A DNA stretch of 64,000 bases from Halomonas sp. HL-48. GTDB lineage: Bacteria; Pseudomonadota; Gammaproteobacteria; Pseudomonadales; Halomonadaceae. The DNA lies in the NCBI RefSeq assembly GCF_001314875.1, contig NZ_LJZS01000001.1:124001-188000 (forward strand), in the 5' to 3' direction. A program made the translations under genes and the position numbers. Below the pieces are notes generated by a model. It saw nothing but the letters and a program-made list of their open reading frames with translations. It was not told where the DNA came from and did not search any database. This document shows, in pieces, positions 9,081 to 16,500 of this stretch; within the stretch, counting starts at the first letter, position 1, and the number at the start of each line of letters is the position of its first letter.

Positions 9081-10016
9081 ATGAAAATTATTGTGCATAT
9101 CGACGAGGCCGATCAGTGGCAGGAAGCGCTGGCCGAGGCCTTTCCCGACGCCCAAGTGCTGACCAGTAGCGCGCCAGCCGAGGAACGACAGAACGCCGAT
9201 TACCTCGCCGTCTGGAAAGCCCCTGCGCATTTGCTCGAGGAGCAAACCCGGCTCAAGGGCATCATCAATCTCGGCGCAGGGGTCGATCACCTGCTCAGGA
9301 CCCCCGGCCTGCCCCGGCAGGTGCCCATCGTCAAACTGCGCGATGCGGGCATGGGCGAGCTGATGGCGGATTACGTGCTTTACGGCGTGCTGCATTTCTA
9401 CCGCAGCATGGACTGCTATGCCGCTCAACAGCAGCGCGCCACCTGGCAGCCGCAGGATGTCGTGGCGAAGTCTCAATGGCCAGTCGGCGTGCTCGGCTTG
9501 GGGGCAATCGGCCGCTATGTGGCAAACGTGCTGCACCAGGCGGGCTTCCCGGTGCTTGGCTGGAGCCGTTCACCCAAACAGATCACCGGCGTGCGCTGCT
9601 ACCATGGCGATGACGGGCTTGGCGAGCTCCTTGGCCAGGTGCAAACGGTGGTCACCATACTGCCCGATACCGCAGCCACCCAGCATATTCTTGACGCCAG
9701 ACGGCTTGCCAAGCTGCCCGAAGGCGCCAGCGTGATCAACCCTGGACGGGGCAGCCTGATTGATGAGCAGGCACTGCTGGAAGCGCTGGGCAGCGACAGC
9801 CAACCTGGCCATATCCGCGGCGCCCTGCTGGACGTCTTCGAAGAAGAGCCGCTACCCGACAATCATCCTCTGTGGCAGCATCCCAGGGTACTCATCACAC
9901 CGCACATGGCCGCCCCCACGCCCCTCAGTGACGCCATCGACCAGGTGATTGCTTACATAAAGGCCTTTGAAGCAGGGGACTCCGTCACCACTATTGACCC
10001 TGAGGCAGGTTACTGA
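9081..10016 (+). CDS. ghrA: Glyoxylate/hydroxypyruvate reductase A
   Basis: A 311-residue D-2-hydroxyacid dehydrogenase, matching the length of E. coli GhrA. It reduces glyoxylate to glycolate and hydroxypyruvate to glycerate with NADPH. The nucleotide-binding loop is VGVLGLGAIGRYVA. Catalytic segments are NPGRGSLIDEQALL (Arg), FEEEPLPDNHPLW (Glu) and ITPHMAAPT (His). I chose the ATG at 9081 because AGGAG lies six bases upstream; a start at 9039 would add 14 unconserved-looking residues. It is transcribed divergently from doeA across about 240 bases. Glyoxylate is also the end product of the ureide pathway encoded at the other end of the window. Confidence 0.93.
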   Translation: MKIIVHIDEADQWQEALAEAFPDAQVLTSSAPAEERQNADYLAVWKAPAHLLEEQTRLKGIINLGAGVDHLLRTPGLPRQVPIVKLRDAGMGELMADYVLYGVLHFYRSMDCYAAQQQRATWQPQDVVAKSQWPVGVLGLGAIGRYVANVLHQAGFPVLGWSRSPKQITGVRCYHGDDGLGELLGQVQTVVTILPDTAATQHILDARRLAKLPEGASVINPGRGSLIDEQALLEALGSDSQPGHIRGALLDVFEEEPLPDNHPLWQHPRVLITPHMAAPTPLSDAIDQVIAYIKAFEAGDSVTTIDPEAGY

Positions 10017-10107
10017 ACGCCGAAACAGACGGCCTGCTATCCTGCTCCTATGGGCCTGCTCTTATGGGATGGCCAGTAAATCCTTGTAAACGAAGGAGAA
10101 ACGCACC

Positions 10108-10677
10108 ATGACGTCGTCCCTCCATGATTATCAACCCCACGATGCGCTGCTGGTCGTCGATATGCAAAACGACTTCTGCGAGGGCGGAGCCCTAGCGATT
10201 GACGGCGGCAGCGCCTTGGTGCCGGGCATCAATGCCGAAATCGAAGCGGCGCTCGCCGCCGGGGCGACCGTCGTAGCCTCGCGCGACTGGCATCCGGTGG
10301 ATCATGTCAGCTTCAGCCACCAGGGCGGCCCCTGGCCGGTTCACTGCGTGCAGGATACGCCGGGCGCCGCCTTTCACCCGGATCTCTTACTCCCCGATGA
10401 GGTCATCCGCGTGAGCAAAGCCACAGCCTTTGATGCCGATGCCTATTCGGCTTTCGATGGCACGGGTCTCGGTGGCTACCTGCGCGAACGCGATATCCAA
10501 CGCGTCGTGGTGTGCGGCCTGGCGCTCGACGTATGCGTCCACGCCACGGTACTTGAAGCCTGCCGGGAAGGCTTTACCACACTGTTTTTGGAAACCTTAT
10601 CCGCCGCGGCCGACCCTGACGCCATCGCGCGCTGCCGTCGTGAGATGCAACATGCCGGGGCCGAGGTACGTAAATGA
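10108..10677 (+). CDS. pncA: Nicotinamidase
   Basis: A 189-residue isochorismatase-fold hydrolase converting nicotinamide to nicotinate in NAD salvage. The triad is D18 (VVDMQNDFCEGG), K104 (VSKATAFDADAYSAF) and C143 (GLALDVCVHAT). Metal ligands include D60 and H62 in SRDWHPVDHVSF. The ribosome binding site GAAGGAGA stands upstream of the ATG. Its stop overlaps the start of pncB by four bases (ATGA), so the two consecutive salvage enzymes are translationally coupled. Confidence 0.95.
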   Translation: MTSSLHDYQPHDALLVVDMQNDFCEGGALAIDGGSALVPGINAEIEAALAAGATVVASRDWHPVDHVSFSHQGGPWPVHCVQDTPGAAFHPDLLLPDEVIRVSKATAFDADAYSAFDGTGLGGYLRERDIQRVVVCGLALDVCVHATVLEACREGFTTLFLETLSAAADPDAIARCRREMQHAGAEVRK

Positions 10678-12023
10678 ATGACCCGTTAACGCTGAGCGTG
10701 GCAGACGACGAGCTGGCACTGTTGACCGACCTCTACCAGCTGACCATGATCCAGGCCTACTGGAAGGAGGGAATGCACCAGACGCCCGCGACGTTTAGTC
10801 TGTTTTTCCGCCAGCTACCCCCGACGCGCCGGTTCATCCTTGCCTGCGGCCAGCAGCACGCGGCGGCCACGCTCAGTCGGTTGCATTTCAACGCCGATGC
10901 GATTGAAAAACTCGCCTCGACCGGGCGCTTTGACGACGATTTTCTGGCCTGGCTCGCGAACTGGCAATTTTCCGGGGATATCTGGGCGGTGCCCGAAGGC
11001 ACTGTGCTCTTTCCCCATCAGCCGCTGCTTGAAGTGGACGCCCCGATCGCCGAGGCCCAACTGCTCGAAAGCCTGATCATGAACCTTGTCCAGCTGGAAA
11101 CGGTGCTGGCGTCCAAGGCGGCACGCATCGTGTGGGCGGCGGGCGACCGCCCGGTGGTGGATTTTGGCATGCGCCGCGTGCACGGCATTGATGCGGCAGT
11201 GCGAGGGGTGCGCGCTTACAAGACGGCGGGCATCAGCGGCACCAGCAATGTGCTTGGCGGGCTACGTCATGATCTGCCGCTCAGCGGCACCATGGCGCAC
11301 AGCTATATTCTTGCTCACGATGACGAACCCTCGGCCTTCCGCGCGTTTGCCCGTCACTACCCCGACACCACCTTACTGGTCGATACCTACGACACCCTGC
11401 AAGGCGTTCAGCACGTAATTGACGTGCTGCGTGACATGCCCAGCCTGACAGTCGGTGCCATTCGCCTCGACTCGGGCGACCTGGGCGCGCTCGCCAAAGG
11501 CGCGCGCAGGTTACTGGACGACGCCGGCCACCAGTCGATCAGGATCATTGCCAGTAGCGGCCTGGATGAGCACAGCATCGCCAAGCTGATCGCCCAGGCA
11601 GCACCGATCGACGCCTTTGGCGTTGGCACCCAGATGGGCGTTTCGGCGGATGCCCCGGTGATTGACCTGTCCTACAAGCTCGTTGAATACGCCGGCACGC
11701 CGCGGGCCAAGCACGCCCCCGGTAAAACCAGCCTGCCGACTCGCAAGCAAATCTTCCGGCGGCAGGATACCCAAGGACGCTACCTTGGCGATATCATTGC
11801 CCGTCGCGATGAAACGGGTATCGAAGGCGAGGCGTTACTCGTGCCGGTGGTGACCGGCGGCGTCATCAACACCGCGGCGATGGCCGACACCCAGCACGCC
11901 AGCGCCCGGGTCGCCGATGCCCTGCCCCGCTTTCCAGCCTCCGTGACGGCGCTGGCCGACGGAGAAAGCGATTACCCGGTGGAACTGAGTGACGCCCTGG
12001 CGCATCTATCATCCACGGTATAA
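10674..12023 (+). CDS. pncB: Nicotinate phosphoribosyltransferase
   Basis: A 449-residue type II phosphoribosyltransferase that makes nicotinate mononucleotide from nicotinate and PRPP, the next step after PncA. Typical segments are LLTDLYQLTMIQAYW at the N-terminus, FGMRRVHGIDAAVRGVRAY, GISGTSNVLGG, GTMAHSYILAH and AIRLDSGDLGALAKGARR with the phosphate site in ASSGLDE. The ATG overlaps the pncA stop. A short hairpin follows the stop codon. Confidence 0.95.
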   Translation: MNDPLTLSVADDELALLTDLYQLTMIQAYWKEGMHQTPATFSLFFRQLPPTRRFILACGQQHAAATLSRLHFNADAIEKLASTGRFDDDFLAWLANWQFSGDIWAVPEGTVLFPHQPLLEVDAPIAEAQLLESLIMNLVQLETVLASKAARIVWAAGDRPVVDFGMRRVHGIDAAVRGVRAYKTAGISGTSNVLGGLRHDLPLSGTMAHSYILAHDDEPSAFRAFARHYPDTTLLVDTYDTLQGVQHVIDVLRDMPSLTVGAIRLDSGDLGALAKGARRLLDDAGHQSIRIIASSGLDEHSIAKLIAQAAPIDAFGVGTQMGVSADAPVIDLSYKLVEYAGTPRAKHAPGKTSLPTRKQIFRRQDTQGRYLGDIIARRDETGIEGEALLVPVVTGGVINTAAMADTQHASARVADALPRFPASVTALADGESDYPVELSDALAHLSSTV

Positions 12024-12034
12024 GCATGCCACGC

Positions 12035-12052
12035 CGCCCAAATGATTGGGCG
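12035..12052 (+). terminator. Small hairpin after pncB
   Basis: A perfect 7-bp stem (CGCCCAA / TTGGGCG) with an ATGA loop directly downstream of pncB. No T run follows, so it is at best a weak or Rho-assisted terminator, or an mRNA 3'-end stabiliser ahead of the DUF3108 gene. Confidence 0.4.
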
Positions 12053-12075
12053 ACCGCTCGTCAGGGAGACTCATT

Positions 12076-12780
12076 ATGCGCTGTGCGCTATCAAACTGTT
12101 TGCACCACCCGCGCCGTTTAGCGGCGACGGCTGCCCTTGCCCTTAGCGGCCTGCTGGTGGTCGACGCCAGCGCCGCCACCAAGGCGCCACAGGCGTTTGA
12201 AGCCAGCTACCGTCTCAAGGTCAGCGGCTGGCCCAGCGCGACCATTACCCATCACCTGAGCCAGGAAGACAATCACTGGCGCAGCGACATGCGCTTCTCC
12301 ATCGCGGTGGTCAGCGGCGAGGAAAGAAGCCGCTTCAGCGTGGCAGACGACACCACCCGCGCGCTACTCTATAACAGCAGCTATTCACTGTTTGGCATCG
12401 GCAACGACTACCAGCTCAAGGAGGGCGAACTGACCACGCTCGACCGGCAAACCGCCCTGTTCGAGCTGTCGCGCCGCGCCGGTAACGAGCAGTGCACCGA
12501 GGCGGCACCCTGCGATGTGCGCTTTCTCGACCACGAAGGCGAAGAAGAGCACTACCGGTATTATCTGGATAGCCAACAGCCCATCAGCGTACCTGCCGGG
12601 GAGTTCGAGGCGCTCAATGTGGTACTACTGAACGCCGAAAAACGCGATCGCGAACTTCACCTGAGCTTCCACCCCGACTGGCCCGGGCTCGTGCTGTCCG
12701 CCGAGTACATCAAGAACGGCGAGCGCGAAACGCGGATCGCCTTGACCGAGTTCAACCCAGACGGGGGCGCAACGCCCTAG
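12076..12780 (+). CDS. DUF3108 domain-containing exported protein
   Basis: A 234-residue protein with an N-terminal signal sequence (hydrophobic stretch TAALALSGLLVVDASA followed by an Ala-rich cleavage region). The mature part resembles the DUF3108 beta-rich fold: FEASYRLKVSGWPSATITHHL at the front and PAGEFEALNVVLL near the C-terminus. The function of this family is not established. The ATG at 12076 has AGGGAGA five bases upstream. Its stop codon directly abuts the start of the LysO-like gene, so the two are probably co-transcribed. Confidence 0.8.
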   Translation: MRCALSNCLHHPRRLAATAALALSGLLVVDASAATKAPQAFEASYRLKVSGWPSATITHHLSQEDNHWRSDMRFSIAVVSGEERSRFSVADDTTRALLYNSSYSLFGIGNDYQLKEGELTTLDRQTALFELSRRAGNEQCTEAAPCDVRFLDHEGEEEHYRYYLDSQQPISVPAGEFEALNVVLLNAEKRDRELHLSFHPDWPGLVLSAEYIKNGERETRIALTEFNPDGGATP

Positions 12781-13713
12781 ATGCTTTCCGGATTACTGAT
12801 CGTCCTGCTCCCACTGCTGCTGGGCTACCTGGTTCGCGTTCCTTCGTTGCGCTGGCAGCAAGCAATCAACCACGCCGTCAACAGCGCCGTCTACATCATT
12901 TTACTGCTGATGGGCATCAGCCTCGCCGGGCTTGAAAACCTCTCGAGCCAGCTTTCCAGGCTCGGCGGCAACGCCCTGCTGCTGTTCAGCATTACCACGC
13001 TGTTTAATCTGGCCGCGCTGTGGTGGCTATCGCGCAGAGTGGCCCTGAAGGCCGGCCAGTCTCCAGTGGTCAAGGATGCGCCGACCAGCAAGCTGGCGGC
13101 GATGCAGGGCTCGCTGTTGTTAGTGGCGGTGGTGGCGGGCGGTGTCACTGCCGGCCTGCTGGCCGACCCCCATCTTGGGGAAGGGCTGTTTACCACGGCA
13201 GATGTACTCGCCGAGTGGGTGCTCTACCTGCTGCTGGCCCTCATCGGCTGCCAGCTGCGCAACTCGGGCATGCCGCTCAAGCAGATACTGCTCAACCGGC
13301 TGGGGCTGGCGATAGCCGTCACTCTGGCGCTCAGCTCCCTGCTGGCCGGCTTGGTGGCCGCCCCGCTGTTGGCGCTAAGCTGGAACGAAGGCCTCGCCAT
13401 GGCCGCAGGCTTTGGCTGGTACTCGCTCTCGGCGATCCTGATCGGCGACCAGTTGGGCCCGCTGATGGGCGGCGTGGCGTTTTTCAACGACCTGACCCGC
13501 GAGCTGCTGGCGTTCATCCTGATTCCGCTGGTCATTCACCGCCACACCGCGCTGGCCATCGGCTACGGCGGCGCGACGTCCATGGATTTCACGCTACCGG
13601 TCATTCAGCAACACGGCGGCGTGGCCTGCGTGCCCATCGCCGTGGTCAGCGGGTTTATTCTCTCGCTGCTTTCGCCCCCGCTGATTCTGTTCTTTCTGTC
13701 GTTGTCGGGTTAG
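12781..13713 (+). CDS. lysO: LysO-type lysine exporter
   Basis: A 310-residue integral membrane protein of the LysO/YbjE (DUF340) family, which in E. coli exports L-lysine. About eight hydrophobic segments are visible. The conserved core reads GFGWYSLSAILIGDQLGPLMGGVAFFNDLTRELLAF, here split by short polar turns, followed by GGATSMDFTLPVIQQHGG. The start codon immediately follows the stop of the DUF3108 gene. It faces the asparaginase gene across only 13 bases, with no room for a terminator. The substrate is inferred from the family only. Confidence 0.85.
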   Translation: MLSGLLIVLLPLLLGYLVRVPSLRWQQAINHAVNSAVYIILLLMGISLAGLENLSSQLSRLGGNALLLFSITTLFNLAALWWLSRRVALKAGQSPVVKDAPTSKLAAMQGSLLLVAVVAGGVTAGLLADPHLGEGLFTTADVLAEWVLYLLLALIGCQLRNSGMPLKQILLNRLGLAIAVTLALSSLLAGLVAAPLLALSWNEGLAMAAGFGWYSLSAILIGDQLGPLMGGVAFFNDLTRELLAFILIPLVIHRHTALAIGYGGATSMDFTLPVIQQHGGVACVPIAVVSGFILSLLSPPLILFFLSLSG

Positions 13714-13726
13714 TCATATCCGACAA

Positions 13727-14749
13727 TCATTGATCAGTATGACGGCACTCACCCCTTACCGCACTTTTCAGACAGTGTCGCAGTGCAAGACCCGATAGCC
13801 CGCGGCCAAGTAGAACGTTGAGCTTTGCCAGGGCGGCTTCCAGCGTAATATCGCCACCCGCGATAACACCGGCCTGATTGAGCGCGGCACCGGTGGCGTA
13901 GGCGCCCTGCACCACCTCACCCTGGGCACACTGCGTCACGTTTAGCAGCGCGACGCCACGCTCGTTGGCCGCTTTCAGGGCGTCAAGCAGCTCGCCTGCA
14001 AAGCTGGGCGGGTTGCCAACGCCGTAGCTGTAAAGCACCAGGCCTTTAAGACTCTCATCGGCCAGCAACGCCTTTGCCCGGCGCAGCGACATCCCCGGAT
14101 ACAGCGGCAGTACCGCGACCGCCTCGTCGTCTACCGTGATAGGGGCGAAGTTCGGTATACCGCTCAGCAACGCTGAGGGCTGGGGAAACCTTAAGCTGAT
14201 GCCTAGCTCCGCTAGCCAAGGGAAGTTGGGTGAGTCGAAGGCATCCAAGCCCTGGGTGCGCACCTTGCGCGCTCGGTTACCGCGCAGCAGCCGGTCGTGA
14301 AAGGCCAGGCTTACTTCGCAAGGTGTCGCGGGGTGAACCGCAAGCTGCAGCGCGCTGACCACATTATTCAGCGCGTCACTGCGGGGCTCACCCAGTGGAA
14401 TTTGGGAGCCGGTGAAGATCACCGGCTTGTTCAGCGCACCGAGCATAAACGACAGCGCCGCGGCGCTGTACGCCATGGTATCGGTGCCGTGGAGCACTAC
14501 AAACGCATCATAGTGCGCCCAGTGGCTTTCCAGCAGCGCCACCAGGCGGTTCCAGGCCGCTGGCATTAGCTCAGCGCTATCCATCAGCGGCTGCATTTCA
14601 ATCACATCGAACGTCGGCAGCCGATAAGAATCGTCCAGGGCCAAGTGCGCGGCCAGGCGTTCGGCCAGCCCCGCGCTGGGCACGTAGCCTTGTGGCGATG
14701 GCTGCATACCCACCGTCCCGCCGGTATACAGCATCAGTACGCGGGGCAT
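13727..14749 (-). CDS. ansA: L-asparaginase, type I
   Basis: A 340-residue asparaginase hydrolysing asparagine to aspartate and ammonia. Both catalytic threonine motifs are present: MLYTGGTVGM near the N-terminus and VLHGTDTMAYSAAALS around residue 90. The typical FTGSQIPLGEPRSDALNN follows. No signal peptide, so a cytoplasmic (type I) enzyme. It lies 39 bases after the alanine/glycine symporter gene on the same strand, which suggests an amino acid uptake and use operon. Confidence 0.92.
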   Translation of the reverse strand: MPRVLMLYTGGTVGMQPSPQGYVPSAGLAERLAAHLALDDSYRLPTFDVIEMQPLMDSAELMPAAWNRLVALLESHWAHYDAFVVLHGTDTMAYSAAALSFMLGALNKPVIFTGSQIPLGEPRSDALNNVVSALQLAVHPATPCEVSLAFHDRLLRGNRARKVRTQGLDAFDSPNFPWLAELGISLRFPQPSALLSGIPNFAPITVDDEAVAVLPLYPGMSLRRAKALLADESLKGLVLYSYGVGNPPSFAGELLDALKAANERGVALLNVTQCAQGEVVQGAYATGAALNQAGVIAGGDITLEAALAKLNVLLGRGLSGLALRHCLKSAVRGECRHTDQ

Positions 14750-14788
14750 GGACTCTCCTTTCTTTATCGTGACAACCTGTATGATCGC

Positions 14789-16252
14789 TTACTTCGCAGG
14801 CGCGCCTTCCAGGCGCTGCTTTAATGCGTCAGCCTCTTCAGGGTCCAACTCCCAGGCTTTGGGATCCAGGTCGAGATCCGGGTGCTGGTTGGCATCAAAA
14901 ATCGGCTGCTTGATCCCCTGCCGGCGCTGACCGTCGAAGTCTTTCAAAATGCGCAGGCCGTGCATGAACAGCATGATCAGCGCAATCAGGTTAACCACGG
15001 CCAGAAGCCCCATGGTGACATCGGCAAAGCCGAACACGGTGCCCAAATCGGTGGTTGCACCCCAGCACACCAACAGCACGATGGCCACGCGGAAGGCGTT
15101 AAACAGGTTCTGGTTATCGCGACTGAAGAAGTTGAGGCTGTTCTCGCCCAGATAGTAGTTGTACAGGATGGTGCTGAAGGCAAACAGCAGCAGCGCCAGG
15201 CTGACAAAGGTGCGGCCCCATTCGCCCACATGGTCAGCCAATGCGGCTTGAGTTAGCGCAATGCCCTCAACACCAGCGCCCGCTGCGGGATCGAAAGCGC
15301 CGCTGAGCAGAATCAAAAACGCCGTAGCGGAACAGATAATCACGGTATCGATAAAGACCGAAAACGCCTGCACGATGCCCTGGTTGGCCGGGTGCGGCAC
15401 GTAAGCAACCGCCGCCACATTGGGCGCACTACCCAGGCCCGCTTCGTTAGAGAACAGGCCGCGCTTCAGACCCATCATGATCGCCGCGCCAATACCGCCG
15501 CCAATCAGTGGTTCAAGGCCGAAGGCACTTTTCACAATCAGCACAATCACGCCAGGTATTTCGGTAATATTCATGGCGATGACCAGCAGTGCGACAGCAA
15601 TATAACCGATGGCCATAAAGGGCACTAAAATCTCGGAAATACGCGCAATACGCTTGATACCACCGAAGATAATCAGCCCGACCAGCATCGCCAGGGCAAT
15701 ACCGCTATACAGCACCGGCACGCCGAAGGCGTCACCGAAAGAGGTTGCCACCGCGTAGGATTGCAGCGCGGTAAAGGCAAACCCGAAGGTCAACAGCAGC
15801 AGTACCGAATAGAACGCTGCCAGCCAGCGCCACTGCTTACCCAGCCCTTTAACGATGTAGTACGCAGGGCCGCCGCGATAGGTGCCGTCACCGACGGCCT
15901 CTTTATAGGTCTGCGCCAGGGTGCACTCCAAAAAGCTGGTGGCCATACCCATCAAACCCACCAGCCACATCCAGAAAATCGCCCCTGGGCCGCCCAGCGT
16001 AATCGCTACCGCCACGCCTGCGATGTTGCCGCCGCCTACGCGACCGGCAACCGACAGCACCAGCGCCTGAAACGAGCTTAGATGGCCGTGTTTGTTGCGC
16101 TTAAAGGCCTGACCGGAACCAAGGATGCGAAACATCTCACCGAAATAGCGAAACTGCACAAAGCGGGACGCAACGGTAAAACCGATGCCAACCCCCACCA
16201 GCAGCACTAGCAGAACCTTCCCCCACAGGAGGTCATTGAGCATATCGAGCAT
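14789..16252 (-). CDS. AGCS-family alanine/glycine:cation symporter
   Basis: A 487-residue sodium:alanine/glycine symporter. About eleven membrane segments are visible, with the family signatures LVLSVAGRVGGGNIAGVAVA, FWMWLVGLMGMATSFLECTL and GLKRGLFSNEAGLGSAPN. The N-terminal segment MLDMLNDLLWGKVLLVLLVG is typical of the family. GGAG lies eight bases before the ATG. The C-terminus is hydrophilic and acidic. The upstream region carries a row of phased TGCA words (about 16380-16425) that could be its operator. The asparaginase gene follows closely. Confidence 0.93.
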   Translation of the reverse strand: MLDMLNDLLWGKVLLVLLVGVGIGFTVASRFVQFRYFGEMFRILGSGQAFKRNKHGHLSSFQALVLSVAGRVGGGNIAGVAVAITLGGPGAIFWMWLVGLMGMATSFLECTLAQTYKEAVGDGTYRGGPAYYIVKGLGKQWRWLAAFYSVLLLLTFGFAFTALQSYAVATSFGDAFGVPVLYSGIALAMLVGLIIFGGIKRIARISEILVPFMAIGYIAVALLVIAMNITEIPGVIVLIVKSAFGLEPLIGGGIGAAIMMGLKRGLFSNEAGLGSAPNVAAVAYVPHPANQGIVQAFSVFIDTVIICSATAFLILLSGAFDPAAGAGVEGIALTQAALADHVGEWGRTFVSLALLLFAFSTILYNYYLGENSLNFFSRDNQNLFNAFRVAIVLLVCWGATTDLGTVFGFADVTMGLLAVVNLIALIMLFMHGLRILKDFDGQRRQGIKQPIFDANQHPDLDLDPKAWELDPEEADALKQRLEGAPAK

Positions 16253-16379
16253 GTGATTCTCTCCGCGTTTTTGTATTAGCGTTATGTTGGAATTGGCGTC
16301 GTTTGCTATCGCGCGTTATGAATTCGCGCCGCGGGGAGTGTTTTAACAAGCCTGGGGCAGGATTGAATTTGGCGCAGCG

Positions 16380-16425
16380 GTGCAGTTGTGTGCACCCCTG
16401 CACCAACGGGTGCATCAAAGTGCAT
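16380..16425. promoter_or_regulatory. Phased TGCA repeat cluster upstream of the symporter gene
   Basis: Five TGCA words start at 16381, 16391, 16399, 16411 and 16421, with spacing of 10, 8, 12 and 10 bases, so they lie roughly on one helix face. Four are preceded by G and one by C. The cluster sits between the OsmC-YcaO terminator and the symporter start, about 130-170 bases upstream of the latter. It looks like a tandem operator for an oligomeric regulator; the regulator is unknown. Confidence 0.4.
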
Positions 16426-16430
16426 CACCC

Positions 16431-16471
16431 ATAAAAAAACGGCGCGCCTCCGTTAAAGAGGCGCGCCGTTT
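16431..16471 (-). terminator. Rho-independent terminator of the OsmC-YcaO gene
   Basis: A perfect 14-bp stem (AAACGGCGCGCCTC at 16437-16450 with GAGGCGCGCCGTTT at 16458-16471) and a 7-base loop. Read on the minus strand it runs into a stretch of seven T, 29 bases after the stop of the OsmC-YcaO gene. Confidence 0.9.
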
Positions 16472-16500
16472 GATTCGCGATCTGTTAATTGTTGGGTGGT

